NCBI GenBank assembly: GCA_046049865.1
Contig: JBJOQO010000001.1
Coordinates: forward strand, 62,001 to 126,000
DNA length: 64,000 bases
From: JANPCX01 sp046049865
GTDB taxonomy: Bacteria > Pseudomonadota > Gammaproteobacteria > Burkholderiales > Burkholderiaceae_C
Direction of reading: 5' to 3'
The notes under the pieces were generated by a model. The model searched no databases. It was not told where the DNA came from and saw only the letters and a program-made list of their open reading frames with translations. Numbering within the stretch: the stretch's first letter is position 1; each line of letters begins with the position of its first letter. Shown here piece after piece: positions 41,362-50,106 of this stretch. Both the position numbers and the translations under genes were made by a program.

Positions 41362-42042
41362 TCAACGGTGTTTGCGATAGGGCTCTTCGAAATCCAAATA
41401 TTCTTGTTCCGCCAAAGCCTCTTGAATCCAAGCGGCCACACCCGGCAAAGCACGGACGCGCTCCATGTAGGCCTTGATGACCTCAGGCACAGGCAGCGCA
41501 TAGGTGTGCAGGCGCATGACCACGGGCGCGTAGTAGGCGTCGGCGATGCTGAAGTGGCCAAACAGCATGGGACCACCGTGGACCGCGAGCAGCTCGCTCC
41601 ACATCGCCACGATGCGGTCCATGTCGGCACGCACGGTGGCTTGTTCGCCCAGCAGGCGCTGCCCAACTTCAGGCAAATGGGCTTCAATGTTCATGGGGAA
41701 GGCGCTGCGCAGTGCACCGAACCCCGCGTGCATTTCGGCGCACACGCTGCGGGCCCGAGCGCGCGCGGCGCGGTCTTGGGGCCAGAGGTGTTTCTCGGGG
41801 AATTTTTCGGCCAGGTACTCGGCAATGGCCAAGGTGTCCCACACCAACAGGCCGTCGTCTTTCAGCACCGGCACTTTACCCACGGGGTTGTGGCGGGTGA
41901 TTTGTTGTTTGAATTGGGAGTCGGGTGTGAAGCCGTCGAAACGCAGCATCACTTCGTCGAAGGCAATGCCGGCTTGTTTCATCAGCACCCAAGGGCGCAT
42001 GGACCAGGAGGAGTAGTTTTTGTTGCCGATAAAGAGTTGCAT
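41362..42042 (-). CDS. Glutathione S-transferase
   Basis: A 226-residue GST: N-terminal thioredoxin-like domain MQLFIGNKNYSSWSMRPWVL with cis-proline motif NPVGKVPVLKDDGLLVWDTL and the C-terminal helical domain. It leads the GST-NIPSNAP-PhzF group. The repeat element E2 begins seven bases upstream of the start codon; the only Shine-Dalgarno-like bases (AGG in CTAGGTTGAACC) belong to the terminal repeat of E2, suggesting the insertion changed this gene's translation signal. Confidence 0.9.
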   Translation of the reverse strand: MQLFIGNKNYSSWSMRPWVLMKQAGIAFDEVMLRFDGFTPDSQFKQQITRHNPVGKVPVLKDDGLLVWDTLAIAEYLAEKFPEKHLWPQDRAARARARSVCAEMHAGFGALRSAFPMNIEAHLPEVGQRLLGEQATVRADMDRIVAMWSELLAVHGGPMLFGHFSIADAYYAPVVMRLHTYALPVPEVIKAYMERVRALPGVAAWIQEALAEQEYLDFEEPYRKHR

Positions 42043-42049
42043 GGTTCAA

Positions 42050-42283
42050 CCTAGATTCAGCAGTTGGACACGCCCGAGTGGGCTGCGATGCGGTGCGTTG
42101 GCAAGGCGCGACGACGCTGCGGGCTCGTGCCCGCGAGGAGGAGCAACGCCGCCAGCGTGCCACAGCGCAGATCAATCGGGTGTGTAGCGCTTTCACCCGA
42201 GCGGTGAGCGTGGTCGTGGGTAGAAATGTGAGCATTCATGTGGTGTTACCAGTGGATGTAAGCGGTCAACTGCTGAATCTAGG
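42050..42283. mobile_element. Repeat element E2: MITE-like, IS1380-type ends
   Basis: Ends are 17-base perfect inverted repeats (CCTAGATTCAGCAGTTG at 42050-42066 and its complement at 42267-42283; symmetric bases AA/TT outside extend this to 19). The flanks TTCAA and TTCAC match in four of five bases, as a target duplication would. The end CCTAGATTC equals the ISEcp1 (IS1380 family) terminus. No transposase is inside: the 234 bases hold the E1-homologous core, read on the minus strand. It may be a non-autonomous element mobilised by an IS1380-type transposase in trans. Confidence 0.7.
42057..42239 (-). CDS. Small reading frame carried by repeat E2 (doubtful)
   Basis: A 60-codon frame beginning MNAHISTHDH. 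After 13 codons unlike those of E1 it gives SATHPIDLRC, then GTLAALLLLAGTSPQRR, matching the E1 frame almost exactly, before a short different end. The end runs into the left terminal repeat of E2. No Shine-Dalgarno precedes it. It supports the idea of a kept frame but does not prove translation. Confidence 0.2.
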   Translation of the reverse strand: MNAHISTHDHAHRSGESATHPIDLRCGTLAALLLLAGTSPQRRRALPTHRIAAHSGVSNC

Positions 42284-42408
42284 TTCACCTTTGAAGACGG
42301 TGTTCGATGCTACCGAAACGGCCTGCCCAAAGCGGTGAGAAAAACGCAATGCTGCGATGCGAGCCAAGCAAGCGCTGCGAGCGCCGTGCGGGGTTCAACT
42401 TAGATCGT

Positions 42409-43368
42409 TCAATCGCGCCCAGCACGCGCACGCCAGGGGTCCAAGCGCGCGGGGCCCAGGCGGTGGGTCAGCACCTCGGGCATGACTTGCCCGATGGCCG
42501 TGGCCTGTATGCCCAATCGGGCCAGATCGGGCAGCTTGCCACTGGCGACGTTGGGCGTTTTCATGCTGGCCAGGTTGTCGCGTGACATCAGCGGTTCACC
42601 CGGCAGCAATTCCATCGCGAAGGCTTGCAGCTGACCCATGAACATCGGCAGCGGCAACACCGGCCGCGCATGACCCGCCCATTGCCCGGCCAGTCGCACC
42701 AGCTCACCGAGGGTGAACACTTGCGGACCAGCGCATTCAATGGTTTGTCCGATGGTGCTGGCATCGTCGAGACAGGCGTTGACGGCGCTGGCCACGTCCT
42801 CTACCCACACAGGCTGAAACTTGGCGTCGGAACCCGCCAGGGGCATCACGGGGAACACGGCTTGCAGTTGCGCAAACAGGTTGATGAAGCGGTCGTGTTC
42901 GCCAAAGATGACCGACGGGCGCAGGATGGTCACATCCAAACCCGATGCCTGCAGCACCGCTTCGCCTGCGGTTTTGGAGCGCAGGTAGTTCGACGGCGCC
43001 TCGGGTTGCACCCCCAAAGCACTCACATGAACCAGTCGTTTCACACCCGCTTGTTGGCATGCTTTGCTCAAACGCTGCGGCAAATCCACATGCACTTGCT
43101 TGAAAGCCTCGGGGCTGCCGTGCAAGATGGCCACGAGGTTGATCACCGTGTCCACGCCCCTCATCAAACGAGCCAAGTCTCTGTCTACATGCACGTCCGA
43201 GCGCACCACTTCCACCGTGGGCAAAAAACGAATCGCCGCAGCCCGATGCGGCCTGCGACTGGGCACGACGATGCGGCTGCCCGCGCCGCCGGAGCGTTCA
43301 ACCAATTTTTCGCACAAGCTGCGGCCCACAAAACCGCTACCACCTAGAACCAGAATGTTGTTGGGCAT
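42409..43368 (-). CDS. Complex I NDUFA9-like NAD(P)-binding protein
   Basis: A 319-residue atypical short-chain dehydrogenase/epimerase: NILVLGGSGFVGRSLCEKLV, the cofactor motif GGxGFVG, VDTVINLVAILHGS and KRLVHVSALGVQ, with the downstream SNYLRSKTAGEAVLQAS region in place of the usual Tyr-Lys pair. In mitochondria NDUFA9 is a structural complex I subunit; bacterial relatives are annotated after it and their task is not settled. The transglycosylase gene lies 56 bases upstream on the same strand, the E2 region downstream. Confidence 0.87.
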   Translation of the reverse strand: MPNNILVLGGSGFVGRSLCEKLVERSGGAGSRIVVPSRRPHRAAAIRFLPTVEVVRSDVHVDRDLARLMRGVDTVINLVAILHGSPEAFKQVHVDLPQRLSKACQQAGVKRLVHVSALGVQPEAPSNYLRSKTAGEAVLQASGLDVTILRPSVIFGEHDRFINLFAQLQAVFPVMPLAGSDAKFQPVWVEDVASAVNACLDDASTIGQTIECAGPQVFTLGELVRLAGQWAGHARPVLPLPMFMGQLQAFAMELLPGEPLMSRDNLASMKTPNVASGKLPDLARLGIQATAIGQVMPEVLTHRLGPARLDPWRARAGRD

Positions 43369-43424
43369 GGAGAGTCTCAGATGTCAGTCTGCAAGAAGTG
43401 GAGTGAGAAACGTGCGAGCGGGCG

Positions 43425-45557
43425 TCAAGGCAAGTCTTTGTTGACCTCACCGGCGCGTGGTTCGCGGTGACCCACCACCTTGCCCAAACGCGCCTTGAGC
43501 GACGGCGCCACCGTGCCATCACCACTGAGCAAGGCTGCATAGTAGGTGGCGTTGGACATCACTTTCTTGACGTAGTCGCGGGTTTCGTGGAAGGGAATGT
43601 TCTCTGCCCACACGGCAGGCTCCAGGTTCGGGCCTTCACGCCAGCGGCGCGGGCGGCTGGGGCCCGCGTTGTAGGCCGCTGCCGCAAGGGGTTGTGAGCC
43701 TTCCAAATCATCAAGCACGAGCTTCAAGTAACCGGTGCCAATGGCGATGTTGGTGTCGCGGTCGGTGATGAGATCCGGGGTGTAAGGAATGTCGAGTTTT
43801 TTGGCTGTCCAGCGGGCGGTGGCCGGCATCACCTGCATCAAACCGGAGGCCCCCACATGCGAGCGTGCGTCCATGATGAAACGCGACTCTTGCCGTATCA
43901 GGCCATACACATAAGCGGCATCCAAACCAATTTCTTTGGTGCGTGCGACCACCTCTTTGCGAAAGGGCATAGGGAACCGTTGGTTGAGGTCAACCTCCAC
44001 CTTGGTGCGGTCGCTGGTGTTGATGCAGCGGTCCCACACCTGCTGGTTGCAGGCGAGTTGTGCGGCGGCAAGCAACTGGCGGTCGTTCATGCCGCGCAGG
44101 GTGAAGTTCCACTCGCGCACGCCTTCGCCGCGCAAGCCCATGCCAATGAGCACCAAGGCGCGGCGCAAGCCCAAGTTTTGTTGGGCTTGCGCAAGTTCAG
44201 AGTCGGTCAGCGGTGCGGGCTTGGGCGGTAAGGTGATGGGTTGACCCAGGTCTTCAGCGGCGAGCTTGCCGTAGAAGTGGAACTGCCCGGCGATGCTGGC
44301 GAGCATGGCCTGAGCCTGGTTTTTCATATCGTCTGCTTGGGCTTGTGGATTGGTGGCACGGGCCAATACTTGCAGGGCGCGCGCTTTCCAATAGACCCAG
44401 GTAGGGTCGCGCTGCTCAGCGGGGCTCATGCTGTCAATGGAGCGTTGCACATGGGGCCACTGCCCCTTGCCGCCATTGCCACGCAGTGCCGCGCGAACTT
44501 TCCATGCGAGCGTTTCATCGGGCCAGTCGAGCTCGATGGACGTGTCAGCCGCCGCAGCGGTTTTGTCTGCGCCCCTCTCGGCGCGTTGGGCTTGTGCGGC
44601 AAACTGCGCGGCACGTTCGTAGTGGTCCACCGCGCCGGGCAACAACTTCATCGCGGTTTGTTTGCCCAACATGGCCCAGGCCCAGGAGGCCAGATCAGGT
44701 GGCAGAGCGTTTTGCCAGCGTTCGCGCAAAAGGCGCGACACGTTGTCGGTGTCGTCTGCCGCCAGACGCATCAACGCCAGCGTGGCCAACTCAGCCCCCA
44801 AACGATTGCGGGTATGGGCCTGGGTGGCCAGGTATTTGGAAGGGCTCTCCAACAAGGCCGCTGTGCCCTGCACGGCCTCGGCACCCAACAAGGCCACGGC
44901 TTGCCGGGCAGCGCGAGGCCGGTTGGCGTCGACTGAAAAACGCGCCTTGCGCCACACATCGCTGCTGTTGAATTGTTTGGCCTCGAACAAGGTGGCGGCC
45001 ATCAAGGCGCAGCCGTCATCGGCCTCGCGCTGGACGAGCCAGGCATTACGCGCCGCTTCAGTGACATCTTTGCCCGCCAGGTGGTCGGTAAGCATGGCGT
45101 AACAGGTGACTTCGCGGTCGTCGTTCATGCGAAAGCGCGGAAAGTCAGCGGCAAAACGTGACCAGTCACGGCGTTTGCCCAGCTCCAGCAACCAGTCGTT
45201 GCGAAAGCGGTCCTCCACATAACTGCCGGGGTAACGCGCGTAGAACGCGTCCACCTCTGCGGCTTGTAACTCGCTGATGCGAGCGTTCATGTCCCAATAG
45301 GCCACCCACAGGGCCAGCGGATTTTGGCTGGCCGCCGTGCTGCTGCGCAGTTGGGCCAGGCGGATGCGGTCGCGTTTTTGGAAGGCACTTTTGGCTTCAA
45401 GAATGGGGGCCAGGCTGTCAGCACTGCGCTCTGAGCTTGATGTGTTTTGGGCCAAGGCCGCTCCCGCCGCGTTCAGCAACAAGGCCATGCCCACAACCAG
45501 GTAGCGGGCCCTTTTTTTGCCCTCGCGCGGTAACGTCACTTCAAAAATACACTTCAC
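43425..45557 (-). CDS. Lytic transglycosylase (Slt-type), exported
   Basis: A 710-residue soluble lytic transglycosylase of peptidoglycan turnover. A GTG start behind GAGGACACCC opens a 37-residue signal peptide (LVVGMALLLNAAGAALAQ at its end). Residues 40-480 form the helical U-domain of superhelical repeats; the C-terminal lysozyme-like domain carries catalytic glutamate in LIRQESRF, then GASGLMQVMPATA and AAYNAGPSRPRRW. Divergent from the 5-formyl-THF cyclo-ligase gene. A second GTG six codons later could also be the start. Confidence 0.92.
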   Translation of the reverse strand: MKCIFEVTLPREGKKRARYLVVGMALLLNAAGAALAQNTSSSERSADSLAPILEAKSAFQKRDRIRLAQLRSSTAASQNPLALWVAYWDMNARISELQAAEVDAFYARYPGSYVEDRFRNDWLLELGKRRDWSRFAADFPRFRMNDDREVTCYAMLTDHLAGKDVTEAARNAWLVQREADDGCALMAATLFEAKQFNSSDVWRKARFSVDANRPRAARQAVALLGAEAVQGTAALLESPSKYLATQAHTRNRLGAELATLALMRLAADDTDNVSRLLRERWQNALPPDLASWAWAMLGKQTAMKLLPGAVDHYERAAQFAAQAQRAERGADKTAAAADTSIELDWPDETLAWKVRAALRGNGGKGQWPHVQRSIDSMSPAEQRDPTWVYWKARALQVLARATNPQAQADDMKNQAQAMLASIAGQFHFYGKLAAEDLGQPITLPPKPAPLTDSELAQAQQNLGLRRALVLIGMGLRGEGVREWNFTLRGMNDRQLLAAAQLACNQQVWDRCINTSDRTKVEVDLNQRFPMPFRKEVVARTKEIGLDAAYVYGLIRQESRFIMDARSHVGASGLMQVMPATARWTAKKLDIPYTPDLITDRDTNIAIGTGYLKLVLDDLEGSQPLAAAAYNAGPSRPRRWREGPNLEPAVWAENIPFHETRDYVKKVMSNATYYAALLSGDGTVAPSLKARLGKVVGHREPRAGEVNKDLP

Positions 45558-45598
45558 GGGTGTCCTCAACCTGTTGAATCGTTTTTCTGCACACCACC

Positions 45599-46177
45599 AT
45601 GAACATCCCGACAACCCGAGCCGAGTTGCGCAAGGCCTTGCTGGCGCAGCGGCATGCCTTCACCACCGCAGACGAACATGGGGCTGCGTTTGCAGCGGCA
45701 CAGCTTGCATTGTCGGCTCAACTGCGGTCTTTGTTGCAGCAAATGGAACCCGAGTTTGTGGGGATTTACTGGCCGATGCGCGGAGAGTTCGACGCCATCA
45801 CCGCTTGTTTGTCCGACCCCATGCTCGCCGCTTTGCCTTGGGGCTTGCCCTATGCGCAAAAAACACCTCCGCACATGCACTATCGGCTGTGGGACAAAGG
45901 GCCCTTGAGCACGACAGATGAATGTGGTGTGCCGACGCCATCAGGCCCGCCCTGCGTGCCCGACATCCTGCTGGTGCCTTGTTTGGGCTACGCCACCAGC
46001 GGCTACCGCCTGGGTTACGGCGGTGGTTACTTTGATCGTTATCTGGCGGCCCACCCTGGCATCACCACCATCGGCATCGCTTGGGCGGATGGTGAAATCA
46101 CCCTTGAAGCTTTTGCGCCCCAGCCGCATGACCAGCCCTTGACACTGGTGGTCACGCCGCGGGGTGTTGTCTGCTGA
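45599..46177 (+). CDS. 5-formyltetrahydrofolate cyclo-ligase
   Basis: A 192-residue enzyme that converts 5-formyl-THF to 5,10-methenyl-THF with ATP. Signatures: RAELRKALLAQR at the N-terminus, EFVGIYWPMRGEFD with the conserved glutamate, and LVPCLGYATSGYRLGYGGGY, with the triple-glycine phosphate-binding loop, then FDRYLA. In gamma-proteobacteria 6S RNA is beside this gene; here the 41-base gap to the divergent transglycosylase gene is too short for it. Confidence 0.93.
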   Translation: MNIPTTRAELRKALLAQRHAFTTADEHGAAFAAAQLALSAQLRSLLQQMEPEFVGIYWPMRGEFDAITACLSDPMLAALPWGLPYAQKTPPHMHYRLWDKGPLSTTDECGVPTPSGPPCVPDILLVPCLGYATSGYRLGYGGGYFDRYLAAHPGITTIGIAWADGEITLEAFAPQPHDQPLTLVVTPRGVVC

Positions 46178-46206
46178 CACAGCCTCTGGGTGGACATGGG
46201 GTGCGT

Positions 46207-47619
46207 TCAATAAACATACACCGCGCCAGCATTGGCCACGCTGTTATCCGCTTGATTACCCGCCACGCCGGTGGCGTTGCTGTCTTCGAAAAAAGCCGCC
46301 GCCGCCAGGGAGTTGCCGTCGGCTGACAAGGCAATGCTGGCACCAAACCAATCGCCTGCGCCGGTATTGCTGGCCTTGAGATAGGCCTGCTGGCTCCAGG
46401 CACCACTGCTTCGGGTGAACATAAACACCGCACCCGCGTCGGCCGCACTGTTGTCCGCTTGATTGCCACCCACGCCGGTGGCGTTGCTGCCTTCGCGATG
46501 AGCCCCCACCGCCAGGGTATTGCCGTCGGCTGACAGGGCAACGCTGGCACCAAAGTAATCGTTTGCGCCGGTATTGCTGGCCTTGACGTAGGCTTGCTGG
46601 CTCCACGCACCACTGCTTCGGGTGAACGCATACACCGCACCTGCGTCGGCCGCACTGTTGTCCGCTTGATTGCCCCCCACGCCGGTGGCATTGCTGCCTT
46701 CGCGAAATGCCCCCACCGCCAGGGTATTGCCGTCGGCTGACAAGGCGACACTGGCACCAAAGTAATCGTTTGTGCCGGTATTGCTGGCCTTGACGTAGGC
46801 CTGCTGGCTCCATGTGCCGCTGATTCGGGTGAACATGTACACCGCACCCGCGTCGGCCGCACTGTTGTCCGCTTGATTGCCCCCCACGCCGGTGGCGTCG
46901 CTGTCTTCGCGATGAGCCCCCACCGCCAAGGTGTTGCCGTCGGCTGACAAGGCAATGCCGTTAGCAAACCAATCGCCTGCACCGGTGTTGCTGGCCTTGA
47001 CGTAGGCCTGCTGGCTCCACGCACCACTGCTTCGGGTGAACATATACACCGCACCGGCGTCGGCCGCACTGTTGTCCGCTTGATTGCCCCCCACGCCGGT
47101 GGCGTTGCTGTCTTCGCGATAAGCCCCCACCGCCAGGGTATTGCCGTCGGCTGACAAGGCAATGCCGTTACCAAACCAATCGTTTGCGTCCGTGTTGCTG
47201 GCTTTGAGGTAAGCCTGCTGGCTCCAGGCTCCACTGCTTCGGGTGAACATGTACACCGCTCCCGAGTCAACTGCGGTGTTGTCCGCTTGGTTTCCTCCCA
47301 CCCCGATGGCGTTGCTGTCTTCCCCATAGGCCCCCACCGCCAGGGTGTTGCCGTCGGCTGATAAGGCAACGCTGGCACCAAAGTAATCGAATGCGCCGGT
47401 GTTGCTGGCCTTGACGTAAGCCTGCTGGCTCCACGCACCACTGCTTCGGGTGAACACATACACCGCACCAGCCTCGGACATACTGTTGTCCGCTTGATTG
47501 CCCCCCACGCCGGTGGCGTTGCTGTCTTCCGCATAGACCCCCACCGCCAGGGTATTGCCGTCGGCTGACAGGGCAACGCTGGCACCAAAGAGATCGTTTG
47601 CGCCGGTGTTGCTGGCCTT
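46207..47619 (-). repeat. Seven tandem 207-bp repeats in the lipoprotein gene
   Basis: The last 1413 bases of the gene are six full 207-base units and a terminal shortened one of 171 bases. Units are nearly identical over long stretches and differ mainly around the Asx/Phe positions of each blade (GANDLFG, GAFDYFG, DANDWFG, GAGDWFA, GTNDYFG, GANDYFG, GAGDWFG). A unit divisible by three makes copy number changes frame-neutral. Confidence 0.9.
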
Positions 47620-48666
47620 GAAGTAACCGATGGCCTGGGTCAAATTCGGCGTGACGGCGGCGCTGTAAGCGCTGCAGCCCCCGCTGTTGCAAGCCCGCAC
47701 CCGGTACTGTGCGTTCAGGCGCCGGTGCAGCAGTGTGGTCAGCGCGTGGTTGTAGCTGTTGGCGATGATGCTGCCGCCAATGGCTGTTTCGGCTTGGGCT
47801 CCTGCGCCGTCAGGGTCTTCAAATAACTCGTAGTAATCAGTGCCCGCGCTGGGCGTCCAGTTCAATGCATACCGTTTGGCTGCATAGGCCACGGCCAAGC
47901 CCGTGGGCATCGCCGGTGGAGGCGGTGTCACGGCGACACAACTGACTTGCAAATTGGCCACGTTCGCGGTGGCCGTGCCGCTGCCGTTGATGACGGTGCA
48001 GCTTTGCCCGTCACTGATGTCGTTGACGCTGACACTGTACGCACTGCCATGCAGCACCGTTTGCGCAAAGCTGAATGCACCTTGCCCGCTGGTGGTGAAG
48101 ACATCACCGTTGACAAAGTTGCGCAGCGAGACGACGCCTAGGTTGTTGCTGATGCTGCCGGACAGGGTGTAGCGGTTGTCGCTGCAGTCCACACGGGTGG
48201 TGTTGATGTTGGCGCTGACGGTACCACTGCCGTTGGTCACGACACAGGTTTGGCCCACAGGTTGGGTTTGCACGCTCAGTACAAAGCTGGTGCCTGAAGG
48301 CACCTGGGCCACGGTGTAGTTGCCGTTGGCCGCCAGGGTCGCGCTTTGCGGGTTGTTGCCAGCGGCATCGGTGGCCACCAACACCAGGGTTTGGTTGGCC
48401 GCTAAACCGGCCAACACACCGCCTACGGTGAAGGTCGTTGGCGGTAAGGGTGTGGGTGTGGGTAAGGGTGCGGGTGTGCCGGTCCCCGAACCCGCGCCTG
48501 GGCCAGCGCTGTCGCCGGCCGTACCGCCGCCATCACCGCCGCCACCGCAAGCAGCCAAAACCAGGGCACAGCCCAGAGCAGCGGCAACGGTTTGAAGTCG
48601 CCTACGCGAGGTTCGATTGGGCGACTCGCCGCCTATTTGCCGAATAGCTGCTGTGGGATAAGGCAT
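46207..48666 (-). CDS. Large lipoprotein with FG-GAP-like tandem repeats
   Basis: An 819-residue predicted surface lipoprotein. The lipobox LAAC (Cys40) is followed by a glycine-rich stretch and threonine/proline-rich linker; residues 75-235 resemble invasin-like immunoglobulin repeats, residues 250-340 a fibronectin-III-like domain, and the remainder seven 69-residue repeats (the last shortened). Each repeat contains KASNTG, SVALSADGNTLAVGA and SGAWSQQAYV, recalling the FG-GAP beta-propeller blades of integrins. Such lipoproteins bind ligands outside the cell. GGAGTACTTTTT precedes the ATG. Confidence 0.85.
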   Translation of the reverse strand: MPYPTAAIRQIGGESPNRTSRRRLQTVAAALGCALVLAACGGGGDGGGTAGDSAGPGAGSGTGTPAPLPTPTPLPPTTFTVGGVLAGLAANQTLVLVATDAAGNNPQSATLAANGNYTVAQVPSGTSFVLSVQTQPVGQTCVVTNGSGTVSANINTTRVDCSDNRYTLSGSISNNLGVVSLRNFVNGDVFTTSGQGAFSFAQTVLHGSAYSVSVNDISDGQSCTVINGSGTATANVANLQVSCVAVTPPPPAMPTGLAVAYAAKRYALNWTPSAGTDYYELFEDPDGAGAQAETAIGGSIIANSYNHALTTLLHRRLNAQYRVRACNSGGCSAYSAAVTPNLTQAIGYFKASNTGANDLFGASVALSADGNTLAVGVYAEDSNATGVGGNQADNSMSEAGAVYVFTRSSGAWSQQAYVKASNTGAFDYFGASVALSADGNTLAVGAYGEDSNAIGVGGNQADNTAVDSGAVYMFTRSSGAWSQQAYLKASNTDANDWFGNGIALSADGNTLAVGAYREDSNATGVGGNQADNSAADAGAVYMFTRSSGAWSQQAYVKASNTGAGDWFANGIALSADGNTLAVGAHREDSDATGVGGNQADNSAADAGAVYMFTRISGTWSQQAYVKASNTGTNDYFGASVALSADGNTLAVGAFREGSNATGVGGNQADNSAADAGAVYAFTRSSGAWSQQAYVKASNTGANDYFGASVALSADGNTLAVGAHREGSNATGVGGNQADNSAADAGAVFMFTRSSGAWSQQAYLKASNTGAGDWFGASIALSADGNSLAAAAFFEDSNATGVAGNQADNSVANAGAVYVY

Positions 48667-48803
48667 AAAAAGTACTCCGATGCGAGGATGTGCTCACTTT
48701 CTGAGCGCAGTTTACGCAGCGGCACCCACAGCAGTCGGTCGAATTGGGGAGTATCCAGCACGCATCTTTGATGCGCGCAGATCCCTCACCCAATCGGTGG
48801 CAA

Positions 48804-49316
48804 TCAACCTGCAGCCAGCACCTGCGCCGCCGCATTCACCACCGCCGCAATTCGGCCGATGTCACGCAACTGCTGGGCAGTGAGGCCCTCTTTCTTGAGC
48901 AGTGCATGGTGCGAGCCCACGCAGAAGTGGCACTTGCCAATGATGGACGCTGACAAGGCAAACGCTTCGAACTGCTTTTTCTCCACGCCACCGCTGCTGG
49001 CGTAGGCATTCATGCGCAGCTCAGGACGCAGGGTCTTGAGTTCCTCGTCGCCGGCCATTTCCACATAGGGATACCAGGCGTTGTTCATGCCCATCAGGGC
49101 GGCGGCGGTCAACGCGGCGTTGGCGTTCAGTTCGGGCAGCTGGGCTTTGAAGGCATCGACCAAAGGTTTGCTTTTGGCGGCGAATGCGGCGGCCAAGGCC
49201 ACACCGATGGCGTCTTCGGGGCTCAGGCTGGAGCGGGCGATCACGCCGTCCAGGTTCAGGCGGATGTCTTTGGCGTAGTCGGGGATTTGTTCTTTAATCG
49301 AATTCAGGAAGTCCAT
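48804..49316 (-). CDS. ahpD: Alkylhydroperoxidase AhpD
   Basis: A 170-residue carboxymuconolactone-decarboxylase-fold peroxidase. Catalytic pattern KCHFCVGSHH: C129, C132 and H136 with E117 twelve residues before the first cysteine, as E118/C130/C133/H137 in mycobacterial AhpD, which reduces AhpC. It follows ahpC on the same strand, separated by a hairpin. Together they remove organic peroxides and peroxynitrite in the cytosol; no AhpF-type reductase is present nearby. Confidence 0.92.
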   Translation of the reverse strand: MDFLNSIKEQIPDYAKDIRLNLDGVIARSSLSPEDAIGVALAAAFAAKSKPLVDAFKAQLPELNANAALTAAALMGMNNAWYPYVEMAGDEELKTLRPELRMNAYASSGGVEKKQFEAFALSASIIGKCHFCVGSHHALLKKEGLTAQQLRDIGRIAAVVNAAAQVLAAG

Positions 49317-49341
49317 TGAAATCTCCTATTGATTTGGGGAA

Positions 49342-49367
49342 ATCAAACCCGCCAAAGCGGGTTTGAT
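49342..49367. terminator. Hairpin between ahpC and ahpD
   Basis: An exact 11-base inverted repeat (ATCAAACCCGC against GCGGGTTTGAT, four-base loop CAAA). Read on the minus strand, it follows the ahpC stop and precedes ahpD, but only a weak T-run follows it. It could be a partial terminator setting a higher ahpC than ahpD dose, or a stabilising end for the ahpC message. Confidence 0.55.
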
Positions 49368-49393
49368 GTTTGTACTTGCTTACGATTTAACTA

Positions 49394-49942
49394 TCACAAA
49401 GTCGAGCCACCGACGGTGCGGTTGCAAGGGCACAGTTCATCGGTTTGCAGACCGTCGAGGATGCGCAAGATCTCATCAGGGTTGCGGCCCACATTCAGGT
49501 TGTTCACGCTGACGTGCTGAATGGTGTTGTCAGGATCAACGACGAAGGTCGCCCGCAGGGCCACACCAGCGGCTTGGTCGCGGATGCCGAGTTGGTCTAC
49601 CAAAGCGCCGGTCACGTCAGCAAAACTCCAGTGGCCGAGTTTGCTCAGGTCTTTGTGGTCACGGCGCCAGCCGAGTTTGCAGAACTCGTTGTCTGTGGAC
49701 CCGCCCAGCAGCACAGCGTCGCGCTCTTCGAACTGTTTGGCCAGTTTGTCGAAGCCCACGATTTCGGTCGGGCACACAAAAGTGAAGTCCTTGGGCCAGA
49801 AGTAAATCACTTTCCATTTGCCGGGAAAGCTTTTTTCGGTGAGGGTTTCAAACGCCGACACGCCGTTTTCTTCGTGGTTGTTGAAACCAGGCTTCACGCC
49901 AGTGACGCTAAATGCTTCGATTTTGTTGCCTATGGTTTTCAT
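49394..49942 (-). CDS. ahpC: AhpC-type peroxiredoxin
   Basis: A 182-residue 2-Cys peroxiredoxin. The peroxidatic cysteine is C57 in FVCPTE, the resolving pair C171/C173 in LCPCNRT near the end, giving the three-cysteine arrangement of mycobacterial AhpC (61, 174, 176). This is the AhpD-dependent type, consistent with ahpD next to it. The region upstream holds a short ATAGGCTAT palindrome (50012-50020), possibly part of an OxyR site. Confidence 0.93.
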   Translation of the reverse strand: MKTIGNKIEAFSVTGVKPGFNNHEENGVSAFETLTEKSFPGKWKVIYFWPKDFTFVCPTEIVGFDKLAKQFEERDAVLLGGSTDNEFCKLGWRRDHKDLSKLGHWSFADVTGALVDQLGIRDQAAGVALRATFVVDPDNTIQHVSVNNLNVGRNPDEILRILDGLQTDELCPCNRTVGGSTL

Positions 49943-50106
49943 GGTGCTTCCTTCAGGGTTGATTGATCAGGAGTTCAAAATTCACCGACATGAATCGGCA
50001 TGGGTTGAATCATAGGCTATCAATTTGACGCGGCCAATTGTTAATACCTAATGCGAACATAGGCATGCACGTGACAGCGCGCCAGCTTGTGCGTATGGTT
50101 CGAGCC

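Noticed and set aside
42392..42405. A third copy of the E2 end (GGTTCAACTTAGAT) after E2
   Set aside because: Only 13 of 14 bases match in the flank-plus-end region and similarity stops there; may be chance, so not annotated as an element.
46152..47588. Long open frame (478 codons) of repeated MVPALPCQPTAIPW-like sequence overlapping the lipoprotein gene
   Set aside because: The 207-bp units are divisible by three, so alternative frames also stay open; the lipoprotein frame has a signal peptide, domains and a good start, and the alternative one has none.
46207..47619. Regular 207-bp repeats as a CRISPR-like array
   Set aside because: Units are coding, contiguous and without spacers; they are protein repeats.
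50012..50020. OxyR binding site before ahpC
   Set aside because: Only ATAGGCTAT is seen; the four half-sites with correct spacing could not be made out.
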